Shown here in pieces: positions 46,409 to 54,400 of a stretch of 64,000 bases of DNA. Made by a program: the position numbers and the translations under genes. The stretch covers positions 186,001 to 250,000 of the forward strand of contig JACKDU010000003.1 of the NCBI GenBank assembly GCA_020633335.1, in the 5' to 3' direction. Under the pieces are notes generated by a model that was not told the origin of the DNA, ran no database searches, and saw only the letters and a program-made list of their open reading frames with translations. Every line of letters starts with the position of its first letter. Position 1 is the first letter of the stretch. This DNA comes from Myxococcales bacterium. GTDB taxonomy: Bacteria; Myxococcota_A; Polyangia; Nannocystales; Nannocystaceae.

Positions 46409-46416
46409 CAAACACC

Positions 46417-47451
46417 ATGGTGTGGCCTCGCTCGGCTTCTCGCGCGGTCACGACGCTCGTCGTCGTCGGCGGCATGATCGGGGCGTCGTTGCCGGGCGAG
46501 GTGATGGCCGCCGCCTGGTCGGCGCCCGAGCCCCTCGCGCCCGCGAGCCTCGCCGCGCCGCTCGTCGTCGGCGCGGTCGGGGTCGTCGGCGCCTCGACGT
46601 CGCCGGCCGCGGAGGGGCAGTCCCAGGGCAACGCGCCGAGCGGTCAATTCCAGCGGCAGTCGCGGCAGTCGCAGCAGCAGGCCGGGCCCAGGGGCGACGA
46701 CGACGACGACCTCGACGACGATCCCTTCTTCGCGGATGACGAGCCCTCGCCGGCGCTCGCGCCTTCGCCCGCGCCGGTGGTCGAGGGGCCGACGGTGGTC
46801 GAGATCGAGGTCCCCGAGGGCTACGAGGTCGAGTACGAGATCGTCGAGGAGGGGGCGCAGACCGCCCCGCAGCGGGTCGCGCCCGCGCCTGCGCCGGTCC
46901 CCCCGCCGGTCGTCGCCCAGCCGACGGCACCTGTCCCAAGGGCCACTTCGCCAAAGTCGACGCGATCGCCGATGACGACGGTCGAGCTCCGCGCGCGGCG
47001 GCCGGTGGTCGTCGAGCGCTACGATCGCCAGCGCGGCGAGTGGGTCGTCGTCTGCCGGACCTCGTGCACCGCCGAGGTCCCCCGCGGCTCGTTGATGCGG
47101 GTCCGCGCCGATCGCCGCGACGACATCCCCGCCTCGAAGTCCTTCCGCCTGCCGAGCGACCGCGATCACCTCAGCCTCGACATCCGCCCGGGCTCGCGGG
47201 AGAAGCGGGCCGCCGGGATCGGCCTGGCGATCCTCAGCGCGACCGGGGTGATCACGGGGGTGGCGATGATCCGCGACACCGCCCTCTACGCCGACCGCGA
47301 GACCCGGACCTACGAGGGCTACCTGGTCGGCGGGATGGCGGCGATCACCCTGATCGCCGGGGTGGCGATGGCGGTGACCGGCAAGACCCGGGTGCGCGAG
47401 CGGGCCACGGGCCAGAGGCTCGCGCTCCTGCCCGCCGGCGTCGCCTTCTAG
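46417..47451 (+). CDS. Secreted/membrane protein with acidic linker, unknown function
   Basis: 344 aa from the ATG at 46417, which begins a clear signal peptide (MVWPRSASRAVTTLVVVGGM to VMAAA). An Ala/Val stretch, a Gln/Arg/Ser patch (QFQRQSRQSQQQ), an acidic run (DDDDDLDDDPFFADDE) and a Pro/Ala linker with Glu-rich EVEYEIVEEG lead to a domain VELRARRPVVVERYDRQRGEWVVVCRTSCTAEVPRGSLMRVRA, a PEGA-like beta module. Two hydrophobic segments follow near the C-terminus (about 262-325). The layout is like the PEGA protein at 33698, but the match is weak. A longer frame upstream is rejected because TTGACA and a -10-like box lie there. Confidence 0.65.
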   Translation: MVWPRSASRAVTTLVVVGGMIGASLPGEVMAAAWSAPEPLAPASLAAPLVVGAVGVVGASTSPAAEGQSQGNAPSGQFQRQSRQSQQQAGPRGDDDDDLDDDPFFADDEPSPALAPSPAPVVEGPTVVEIEVPEGYEVEYEIVEEGAQTAPQRVAPAPAPVPPPVVAQPTAPVPRATSPKSTRSPMTTVELRARRPVVVERYDRQRGEWVVVCRTSCTAEVPRGSLMRVRADRRDDIPASKSFRLPSDRDHLSLDIRPGSREKRAAGIGLAILSATGVITGVAMIRDTALYADRETRTYEGYLVGGMAAITLIAGVAMAVTGKTRVRERATGQRLALLPAGVAF

Positions 47452-47498
47452 CGGCCGCTGCGAGGGCCCCCTTGCGCAGGTCGGCGCCGGGGCGCGAG

Positions 47499-47504
47499 TA
47501 TCCT
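47499..47504 (+). promoter_or_regulatory. -10-like TATCCT of the M28 peptidase gene
   Basis: Ends 6 nt before the GTG at 47511 and 12 nt before the in-frame ATG at 47517. Confidence 0.5.
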
Positions 47505-47510
47505 GGCGGA

Positions 47511-49001
47511 GTGTCGATGACGTCCGCTTCAGGTCGTATGTGGAGAGTCGGGCGCGTCGGCGCCTTCGCCCTGGTCATCGCCGCCTGCCGCCCGGCCGCG
47601 TCGATCGAGGCGCCGCCGATCGAGGGGGCGAGCGCCGAGGCGAGTGACGAGGGCGCGGGGGCGGGCGAGGTCGCCGAGGCGCCGCCGGTCGTCGACGAGG
47701 AGGCCGCGCTGCCGCCGGCCTGGGTCGCCGCCGCCGACAAGCTCGCCGAGGCCGCGAAGGGCGACACGACCGGCTGGGAGCGCCTGGCGGAGATGGCCGA
47801 TCTCTTCGGCCACCGCCTCAGCGGCTCGCTCGCGCTCGAGCGGGCGATCGACTGGTCGCTCGACCAGATGCGCCGCGACGGCCTGGTCAACGTCCGCCGC
47901 GAGAAGGTGATGGTCCCCCACTGGGTCCGCGGCGAGGAGCGGGCGCGGGCGATCGCCCCGGTCGAGCGGCCGCTGGCGATCCTCGGGCTCGGCGGCACCG
48001 TCGGCACCGGCAAGCGGCCCCTCCGCGGCGAGATCATGGTCGTCCGCGATCTCGACGAGCTGAGGGCGCGGGCGGGCGAGGCCCGCGGGAAGATCGTCGT
48101 GGTCAACCAGCCGATGCCGCCCTTCGATCACGAGCGCCACGAGACCCACTACGGCGGCACCGTCCAGATCCGCTCGAACGGCGCGGTCGAGGGGGCGCGA
48201 GCCGGGGCGAAGGCGGTGCTGATCCGCTCGGTGACCGCGGTCTCGCTGCGCTCGCCCCACACCGGCGCGCTCCGCTACGCCGACGACGTCCCGAAGATCC
48301 CGGCGGCCGCGCTCTCGATCGAGGACGCCGAATTCCTCGCCCGGATGGCCCGCCGCGGGCCGGTCGAGGTCGAGCTCTCGCTCGGCGCCAAGACCCTCCC
48401 CGACGCCGAGAGCGGCAACGCGATCGGCGAGCTCCGCGGCCGCGAGCTCCCCGACGAGGTCGTCGTGATCGGCGGCCACATCGACTCCTGGGACGTCGGC
48501 GACGGCAGCAGCGACGACGGCGGCGGCTGCATGATGGCGATCGAGGCGCTCCGCCTCCTCCAGGAGGCCGGGCTGCGGCCGCGGCGGACGATCCGCGCGG
48601 TCCTCTTCACCAACGAGGAGAACGGCCTCCGCGGCGGGATCGCCTACCACGCGGCCCACGGCGGCGAGCGCCACGTCGCGGCGATCGAGGCCGACGTCGG
48701 CGCCGGCGCGCCCTGGGGCTTCTCGATCAGCGGCAGCGAGGCCGAGGTCGCGGCGATCCAGGCCTACGCGCCGCTCCTCCGCCGCTTCGGCGCGGGCGCG
48801 CTCTTCCCCGGCGGCGGCGGGGCCGACATCTCGCCGCTGACCCGCGACGGCGTCCTCAGCCTCGGGCTGGTCCCCGACACCAGCCACTACTTCGATCTCC
48901 ACCACAGCCCGGCCGACACCGTCGACAAGATCGACCCCGAGCACCTCGAGCGCAACGCGGCCGCGCTGGCGATGATGGCCTACCTCCTCGCCGATCGCTG
49001 A
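47511..49001 (+). CDS. M28-family zinc aminopeptidase/carboxypeptidase Q-like lipoprotein
   Basis: 496 aa from the GTG (or 494 from the ATG at 47517). Lipobox VIAAC (Cys26), a short acidic linker, then a PA-like domain (RGKIVVVNQPMPPF) inserted before the M28 core. Metal ligands are visible in GGHIDSWD (His about 322), SSDDGGG, TNEENGLRGG (Glu pair about 366), IEADVG and LHHSPADT. The order matches M28 exopeptidases such as plasma glutamate carboxypeptidase. It is probably anchored in the envelope and trims peptides released by extracellular proteases. Start chosen from TATCCT 6 nt upstream. A perfect palindrome follows the stop. Confidence 0.88.
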   Translation: MSMTSASGRMWRVGRVGAFALVIAACRPAASIEAPPIEGASAEASDEGAGAGEVAEAPPVVDEEAALPPAWVAAADKLAEAAKGDTTGWERLAEMADLFGHRLSGSLALERAIDWSLDQMRRDGLVNVRREKVMVPHWVRGEERARAIAPVERPLAILGLGGTVGTGKRPLRGEIMVVRDLDELRARAGEARGKIVVVNQPMPPFDHERHETHYGGTVQIRSNGAVEGARAGAKAVLIRSVTAVSLRSPHTGALRYADDVPKIPAAALSIEDAEFLARMARRGPVEVELSLGAKTLPDAESGNAIGELRGRELPDEVVVIGGHIDSWDVGDGSSDDGGGCMMAIEALRLLQEAGLRPRRTIRAVLFTNEENGLRGGIAYHAAHGGERHVAAIEADVGAGAPWGFSISGSEAEVAAIQAYAPLLRRFGAGALFPGGGGADISPLTRDGVLSLGLVPDTSHYFDLHHSPADTVDKIDPEHLERNAAALAMMAYLLADR

Positions 49002-49007
49002 GCGCGA

Positions 49008-49027
49008 ACATGTCCAGGAGGACATGT
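49008..49027. repeat. Perfect 8-bp-arm palindrome ACATGTCC-AGGA-GGACATGT
   Basis: Lies in the 30-bp gap between the convergent M28 peptidase and apaH genes. It could act as a bidirectional terminator hairpin and is the best copy of a TGTCCnnnnGGACA motif seen elsewhere in the window. Confidence 0.7.
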
Positions 49028-49031
49028 CAAT

Positions 49032-49757
49032 CTAGGCGCTCAGCGAGGGGATCTGGACCACCCGATCCTCCTCCTGGCACCAGGCGGTGAGCGACCCGCC
49101 GTAGACGCAGCCCGAGTCGAGGCCGATCGTCCGCGGCCCGCGGTAGTGGCCGCGCCACGCCCAGTGGCCGTGGATCACCCGCGCGTCGCCGCGGTAGTGC
49201 TCGTCCCAGGGGCGGAAGGGGGGCGGGCAGCCCTCGGGCTCGCGGTCGAAGCGCGAGCGCTCGCCGTCGGCGGTGCAGCAGCGGACGCGGGTGGCGAACG
49301 ACACGTCGGGGTGCTCGAGCCAGGCGTCGTCGTGGGGGCCGGCGTCGAGGCGGCGGGCGACCGCGTGGAGGTCGTGCCAGCGCGGGTGGAGGCCGGCGTG
49401 GACCGCCCAGGCCTCGGCGAAACCTGTCCCTCCGGGAAGGTAGACCAGGGGCGGGAGCGCGCGGAGGCGGGCGAGGAGCGCCTCGCCGTCGTCGGCGGCG
49501 AAGAGGCGATCGAGGGTGTCGCGCTTCCGCGGCCAGCGGCCGCTGCGGACCAGGAGCGCGTAGACCTCGTGGTTGCCGATCACCCCGCGGCCGCCGACGT
49601 CGCGCCAGAGGCGGGCGGCCGCCAGCGAGTCCGGGCCGCGGTTGACGATGTCGCCGAGGCACCAGAGCTCGTCGCGGGCGGGGTCGAAGCGGATCGTCGC
49701 GAGGAGGCGGTCGAGCTCGCGGGCGCACCCCTGAACGTCGCCGACCAGCCAACGCAT
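49032..49757 (-). CDS. apaH: Symmetrical bis(5'-nucleosyl)-tetraphosphatase (ApaH)
   Basis: 241 aa. Calcineurin-type metallophosphatase: WLVGDVQGCARELDRLL (D-x-Q variant typical of ApaH), LWCLGDIVNRGPDSLAAAR (GD..NRGP), GVIGNHEVYAL (GNHE), AVHAGLHPRW and VIHGHWAWRG, then LDSGCVYGGSLTAWC. Hydrolyses Ap4A to two ADP; also removes Np4 caps from RNA 5' ends in E. coli. The ATG follows TACTCT by 6 nt. Somewhat shorter than E. coli ApaH (280 aa), with a compressed central part. Confidence 0.92.
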   Translation of the reverse strand: MRWLVGDVQGCARELDRLLATIRFDPARDELWCLGDIVNRGPDSLAAARLWRDVGGRGVIGNHEVYALLVRSGRWPRKRDTLDRLFAADDGEALLARLRALPPLVYLPGGTGFAEAWAVHAGLHPRWHDLHAVARRLDAGPHDDAWLEHPDVSFATRVRCCTADGERSRFDREPEGCPPPFRPWDEHYRGDARVIHGHWAWRGHYRGPRTIGLDSGCVYGGSLTAWCQEEDRVVQIPSLSA

Positions 49758-49763
49758 GCGCGG

Positions 49764-49769
49764 AGAGTA
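49764..49769 (-). promoter_or_regulatory. -10-like TACTCT of apaH
   Basis: CTGCTACTCT on the minus strand, ending 6 nt before the ATG at 49757. Confidence 0.55.
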
Positions 49770-49935
49770 GCAGCCGGCGGCGGCCGCGGTGGCGCCCTCA
49801 CGCAGCCGCGAAGGGCGGCGAGGGCATGCCCATCGGCAGACCTCCGGGGCGCGCCCTCACGTCGTTCGCTTCGCAGCAGCGGCCCCGCCGTCGGACGCCT
49901 CGGCGCGCGCGGTCGCCGACGCCGCTGAGATCGCG

Positions 49936-49941
49936 TAGCCT
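49936..49941 (+). promoter_or_regulatory. -10-like TAGCCT of the TauE/SafE gene
   Basis: Ends 6 nt before the GTG at 49948. Confidence 0.5.
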
Positions 49942-49947
49942 CGGCGG

Positions 49948-50721
49948 GTGCTCGGGCTCGCCGGCCTCGATCTCGCCGCCTCGCCGCTCGTCGGCCTCGC
50001 CCTCCTCGCGGCCGCCGGCCTCTTCGCCGGGATCGTCAACACCCTCGCCGGCGGCGGCTCCTTCCTGATCCTCCCGCTCCTCATCGGCCTCGGCCTGCCG
50101 CCGACGGTCGCCAACGGGACCAGCCGCGTCGGCGTCGTCGTCCAGGGGCTGAGCTCGGCCTGGACCTTCCACGGCCGCGGGATCCGTGAGTACCGGATCA
50201 CCGCGCGCCTCGCCGCGCCGATGGTCGTCGGCGCGCTGGTCGGCGCCTGGCTGGCGACCCGCTTCGACGACGAGCTCCTGCGCCCGCTCATCGGCGTGAT
50301 CCTGGTGGCCTGGGCGCTGATCCTCGGGCTCCGCCCGGGCCGCTTCCTGAAGCCGCCGCCCGAGCCCTCGCCGCCCTCCTGGCTCAGCGATCTGGCGAGC
50401 GTGGCGATCGGCCTCTACGGCGGCTTCCTGCAGGCCGGCGTCGGCTTCCCCCTCCTCGCGCTCCTGGTCCCGGGGCTCGGCTACCCGGCGGTCGCCGCCA
50501 ACGCGATCAAGGTGCGGGTGGTCCTGATCTACAGCCTCCTCTCGCTGCCGATCTTCGCGCTGGCCGGCCAGATCGCCTGGCGCGAGGGCCTGGTCCTTGG
50601 GGCAGGTACGATGGCCGGCGGCTGGCTCGGCGCCCACATCCAGCTCCGCGCCGGCGCCGGCGTCGTCCGCTGGGCGGTCCTCGTGATGGTCGCGATCGGC
50701 GGGATCATGCTCCTCCGCTGA
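49948..50721 (+). CDS. TauE/SafE-family permease (sulfite exporter-like)
   Basis: 257 aa from a GTG, with seven or eight hydrophobic segments. The two internal repeats of the family are visible: GLFAGIVNTLAGGGSFLILPLLIGLGLPPTVANGTSRVGV in the first half and GLYGGFLQAGVGFPLLALLVPGLGYPAVAANAIKVRVV in the second (PF01925). Family members export small sulfur or carbon anions (sulfite, sulfoacetate, taurine-linked); the substrate here is unknown and no sulfur genes adjoin. Monocistronic by context. Confidence 0.88.
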   Translation: MLGLAGLDLAASPLVGLALLAAAGLFAGIVNTLAGGGSFLILPLLIGLGLPPTVANGTSRVGVVVQGLSSAWTFHGRGIREYRITARLAAPMVVGALVGAWLATRFDDELLRPLIGVILVAWALILGLRPGRFLKPPPEPSPPSWLSDLASVAIGLYGGFLQAGVGFPLLALLVPGLGYPAVAANAIKVRVVLIYSLLSLPIFALAGQIAWREGLVLGAGTMAGGWLGAHIQLRAGAGVVRWAVLVMVAIGGIMLLR

Positions 50722-50964
50722 GGGAGCAGCATCGGCAGAGACGGCGCCGCCGTGTTCGCCCGTCCTTGGCCCGGTCCGCGGGCGCGGGCGCGTGGTCGTG
50801 ACGACGTCGAGCATGCTGCGAGGTGTCGCCGCGCTCGCCTCGCGCGGCCTCGTCACGCGCTTGCGGAAGTCCTCAGCGCATGCTCGCCGAGGTAGGTGGA
50901 GGTGAGCGACCCTGCCGCGCGTCCACCCGTTGCCGGCCGCGTTGTCCCATGCGCTAATGGCCCG

Positions 50965-52611
50965 ATGACGACGCGCCGTTGGATTTGCACGCCGATCCTC
51001 TCTCTCCTCCTGGCCTGCTCGGGCGGCTCCACGGGGAGCACCGACACCGACGCGAGCGGCAGCACGGGGAGCACGACCTCGAGCACGACGTCGACGAGCG
51101 GCGGCACGACGTCGACGAGCGGCGGCTCGACGTCGACGGGCGGCACGACGTCGACGGGCGGCGAGACCACCGGCACGGGCACCGCCACGGTAGCGACCAC
51201 GGGCGGGCCGGATCCCTTCTGCGGCGACGGCTACATCGATCCCGGCGAGCTCTGCGACGACGCCAACCGGGTCGACGACGACGATTGCACCAACGCCTGC
51301 ACCCTGCCGATCTGCGGCGACGCGATCGTCCAGGCCGGCGAGGAGTGCGACGACGGCAACGACGTCGACGAGGACATGTGCACCACCGAGTGCCTCAAGG
51401 CGGGCTGCGGCGACGGGGTGGTCCAGGACCCCGAGGAGTGCGACGGCGGCGACGCCAACGGCCCGGGCAAGGCCTGCCTCGCCGAGTGCACCAAGAACGT
51501 CTGCGGCGACGGCGACAAGGGCCCGGGCGAGGGCTGCGACGACGGCAACATGGTCGACGACGACGCCTGCTCGAACGCCTGCGTCCCCGACACCTGCGGC
51601 GACAAGAAGGTCGAAGACCCCGAGGCGTGCGACGACGGCAACATGGTCAACGACGACATGTGCACCAACGCCTGCACGCTGCCGACCTGCGGCGACGGGA
51701 TCCTCCAGGGGGCCGAGGAGTGCGACGACGGGCCGCTCAACTCGAACAAGGGCGCCTGCACCCTCGCCTGCAAGATGAACGTCTGCGGCGACGGCTACTG
51801 GCACGTCGGCGTCGAGGGCTGCGACGAGGGCGAGAACAACGGCCCCGGTCAGATCTGCAAGGACGACTGCACCAAGAACGTCTGCGGCGACGGCGACAAG
51901 AGCCCGCTCGAGCTCTGCGATGACGGCAACGTCAAGAGCCTCGACGGCTGCAACGCGATCTGCAACAAGGAGATCGAGTGCGGCGGCAAGCTCTACGAGT
52001 GCGGCAACGGCTTCGACGACGACAACGACGGCAAGATCGACGGCGAGGATCCGGAGTGCATCTCGCCCTGCGACGACAACGAGGGCTCGTTCCAGACCGA
52101 CCTCCCCGGCCAGAACAAGGACTGCAAGTCGGACTGCTACTTCGACGCGAACTCCGGCCAGGGCGACGACCTCTGCGTCTGGAACCTCCAGTGCGATCCC
52201 AACAACCCGGGCGCGGACATCGGCTGCCCCTACGATCCCGACTTCAAGATGTGCGAGATGAGCCTCCCGCCGGAGTGCCTCGAGTTCTGCAAGCCGAACG
52301 TCCCCAACGGCTGCGACTGCTTCGGCTGCTGCGAGATCAACGGCAAGCACGTCTACCTCGACTCGAACCCCGAGTGCACGATCGACAACCTCGACGCGTG
52401 CAACCCCTGCACCTTCTTCCCGGACTGCAACAACCCCTGCGAGCCCGAGAAGTGTGAGCTCTGCTTCGGTCAGGACCCCGAGGATCTGCCGCCGGAGTGC
52501 AACGAGATGCCTTCCTGCGACATGGGCAAGAAGCCCTGCCTCAAGGACCTCGACTGCGGCGACGGGGCCTTCTGCCAGACCGGCTGCTGCCAGCCGATCG
52601 TCCCGGGGTAG
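50965..52611 (+). CDS. Large lipoprotein with about eight DUF4215 Cys-rich repeats
   Basis: 548 aa. Lipobox LLLAC (Cys18), about 55 residues of Ser/Thr/Gly linker, then successive repeats starting CGDGYIDPGELCDDANRVDD, CGDAIVQAGEECDDGNDVDE, CGDGVVQDPEECDGGDANGPG, CGDGDKGPGEGCDDGNMVDD, CGDKKVEDPEACDDGNMVND, CGDGILQGAEECDDGPLN, CGDGYWHVGVEGCDEGENN and CGDGDKSPLELCDDGN. The C-terminal ~210 residues are also Cys-rich but of another pattern (CDNDEGS-like segments, CDCFGCCEINGKH, CQTGCCQP). The ATG at 50965 begins the Arg-containing signal; TAATGG lies 4 nt upstream. Probably a long surface rod; role unknown. Confidence 0.8.
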   Translation: MTTRRWICTPILSLLLACSGGSTGSTDTDASGSTGSTTSSTTSTSGGTTSTSGGSTSTGGTTSTGGETTGTGTATVATTGGPDPFCGDGYIDPGELCDDANRVDDDDCTNACTLPICGDAIVQAGEECDDGNDVDEDMCTTECLKAGCGDGVVQDPEECDGGDANGPGKACLAECTKNVCGDGDKGPGEGCDDGNMVDDDACSNACVPDTCGDKKVEDPEACDDGNMVNDDMCTNACTLPTCGDGILQGAEECDDGPLNSNKGACTLACKMNVCGDGYWHVGVEGCDEGENNGPGQICKDDCTKNVCGDGDKSPLELCDDGNVKSLDGCNAICNKEIECGGKLYECGNGFDDDNDGKIDGEDPECISPCDDNEGSFQTDLPGQNKDCKSDCYFDANSGQGDDLCVWNLQCDPNNPGADIGCPYDPDFKMCEMSLPPECLEFCKPNVPNGCDCFGCCEINGKHVYLDSNPECTIDNLDACNPCTFFPDCNNPCEPEKCELCFGQDPEDLPPECNEMPSCDMGKKPCLKDLDCGDGAFCQTGCCQPIVPG

Positions 52612-52635
52612 GGCGCCGGGCGGCGCCACGCGTGG

Positions 52636-52667
52636 AGCGGCGCGGGCCTCGGCGGGCCTGCGCCGCT
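52636..52667. terminator. Candidate terminator between convergent genes
   Basis: AGCGGCGC (52636-52643) pairs with GCGCCGCT (52660-52667). A short GGCGCC repeat lies just upstream. No long T-run. Confidence 0.4.
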
Positions 52668-52674
52668 TCGTCCG

Positions 52675-53487
52675 TCAGCCGGCGACGATCGCCGCGAGCC
52701 CGAGGAGCACGAGGTAGGGGACGAAGGGGAGGAGGCCGACCCGCACGAGGAGGTGGACGAGGAGGCGGAGGCTGGCGAGCCCGACCACGAGGCTGGTGAC
52801 GAAGCCGATCACGTAGGGGAGCGGGTCGCCGGCGCTCGCCGTCGGCTGGCCGACGATCTCGAGGACCTCCTTGAGCGAGGCCCCGAGGATCGCCGGGATG
52901 CTGAGGAGGAAGGAGAAGCGCGCGGCCTCGAGGCGGGAGATCCCGAGGCCGAGGGCGGCGGCGATCGTCGAGCCCGAGCGCGAGATCCCCGGGGTGATGG
53001 CGAGGAGCTGGAAGAGGCCGATCACCAGCGCCTGCGGGGCCGAGGGCGGCGCGTCGGGATCGTCGCCGCGCGGCCGCGCGAAGTGGGAGTACGCGAGGAG
53101 CGCGGCGGTCACCAGGAGGCTCACGCCGATCCACGCCGGTCGCCCCTCGATCGCCACGACCGCCCCCTCGATCGCCGGGACCAGCGCGAGGCCGAGGGGC
53201 AGGGTGCCGACGATGAGCGCGACCAGGAGGCGGCGCGAGCGGGCCTCGCCGCCCGGGAGGAGCGCGCGGATCAGGCTCAGGAGGTCGCCGCGATAGACCC
53301 AGAGGACCGCGAGGAGCGTGCCGGCGTGGACGACGATGTTGAAGCGGTGGCCAGCCGCCTCGGGGTCGACCCCGAGCCACGCCTGGGCGAGGCTGAGGTG
53401 CCCGGAGGACGAGATCGGCAGGAACTCGGTGACCCCCTGGAGGGCGCCGAGGGCCGCGGCGAGGCCGGGGCTGAGCGCTTCGGGCAC
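52675..53487 (-). CDS. uppP: Undecaprenyl-diphosphatase (BacA/UppP)
   Basis: 270 aa, about eight membrane segments. Both inverted-repeat signatures of the family are present: GALQGVTEFLPISSSGHLSLAQ (catalytic Glu and Ser-Gly-His) and ITPGISRSGSTIAAALGLG (catalytic Arg). Dephosphorylates undecaprenyl diphosphate to recycle the lipid carrier for peptidoglycan and other wall polymers; also confers bacitracin tolerance. The GTG start is near a weak TACAAG box (5 nt). A standard length for UppP. Confidence 0.95.
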   Translation of the reverse strand: MPEALSPGLAAALGALQGVTEFLPISSSGHLSLAQAWLGVDPEAAGHRFNIVVHAGTLLAVLWVYRGDLLSLIRALLPGGEARSRRLLVALIVGTLPLGLALVPAIEGAVVAIEGRPAWIGVSLLVTAALLAYSHFARPRGDDPDAPPSAPQALVIGLFQLLAITPGISRSGSTIAAALGLGISRLEAARFSFLLSIPAILGASLKEVLEIVGQPTASAGDPLPYVIGFVTSLVVGLASLRLLVHLLVRVGLLPFVPYLVLLGLAAIVAG

Positions 53488-53671
53488 GCGCCCTTGTAGC
53501 CCGGGGCGGGGCCAGCACCCGAAAAAGTGGCGCGTCCAGAGGGCTGCGGCCGAGGGGCCAGCGCCCTCCTCGCGGGGTGTCGACGGGGGGCGGCGAGGTC
53601 GCGCGGATCGAGCCTGGCGCGCGATCCCGGATCACGCAGAAACCGGCCCTGCGGCAGACTGGCGGCGATGG

Positions 53672-53677
53672 TAGCGT
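53672..53677 (+). promoter_or_regulatory. -10-like TAGCGT of the 53686 gene
   Basis: Ends 8 nt before the ATG at 53686. This favours that ATG over in-frame ATGs further upstream. Confidence 0.5.
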
Positions 53678-53685
53678 CTCTCGCC

Positions 53686-54390
53686 ATGGCACGTTGGACA
53701 TCCCGTCTCGCCCCCATTGGCCTGGCGATCGGCCTCGGCGCGCTCGCGTCTCCGAGCGTCGACGCAGCCCCCACGATCGAGCCCGCGGTCACGCCGAAGC
53801 TCACGACTCCGGCCGTCGTCAAGGTCGACATCGCCTCGCTCCCGCCGGCGAGCCTCACCGACAAGGGGACCAAGGCGCCGGCGCTGAAGGTCAAGCCGAC
53901 CCCGACGAAGCGGATCCAGGAGATCGTCGCCGAGCGCACCAAGAACGCGATCATCGCCCGAGGGCTCGGCGCCCGGACGGTCGTCTCGCCGCGGCAGATG
54001 TACCTCGACAAGTTGACCTTCATGCGGGCGGCCGGCGACGTCCGCGTCGACCCGCAATTCGGGACGGGCGGCATGATCTCGATGCGGCGGCCGTCGACGT
54101 GGATCAGCGACTACTACGGGATGTCCGACTACGTCGCGCTCCACTTCCGGGCCGCGGCTGACAAGCACTACGTGGTCGACTGCCTGGTCCGCGGCGACGA
54201 CATGGAGCTCCACCTCGCCCATGGAAACGAGTGGATCGGCGGCGCGGGCACCCACGACGGCGACCACCGGATCGCCCACCTGCCCAAGGCGTCGGCCGCC
54301 CGCGACGTTGTCGCCTTCCTCTTCCACGAGACCGAAGGGAAGGCGTGGGGCGAGATCCACCAGTGCGAGATCATCCCGCTCAACGAGTGA
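53686..54390 (+). CDS. Secreted protein of unknown function
   Basis: 234 aa. Sec-type signal peptide MARWTSRLAPIGLAIGLGAL ending near SVDAAP, so the mature protein is probably periplasmic or secreted. The N-terminal mature part is Lys/Thr/Pro-rich. The globular part includes RRPSTWISDYYGMSDYVALHFRA, KHYVVDCLVRGDDMELHLAHG and DVVAFLFHETEGKAWGEIHQCEIIPL, a likely beta-sandwich with two cysteines that could pair. I do not recognise the family. It converges on hflX with 10 bp between. Confidence 0.6.
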   Translation: MARWTSRLAPIGLAIGLGALASPSVDAAPTIEPAVTPKLTTPAVVKVDIASLPPASLTDKGTKAPALKVKPTPTKRIQEIVAERTKNAIIARGLGARTVVSPRQMYLDKLTFMRAAGDVRVDPQFGTGGMISMRRPSTWISDYYGMSDYVALHFRAAADKHYVVDCLVRGDDMELHLAHGNEWIGGAGTHDGDHRIAHLPKASAARDVVAFLFHETEGKAWGEIHQCEIIPLNE

Positions 54391-54400
54391 CGGTGACCGG

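Noticed and set aside
46090..46416. N-terminal extension of the 46417 gene
   Set aside because: Arg/Pro/Ala-rich, overlaps the divergent gene, and contains a TTGACA promoter just before the ATG that begins a proper signal peptide.
52753..53499. Acidic/basic plus-strand frame opposite uppP
   Set aside because: Antisense noise; uppP motifs on the minus strand are complete.
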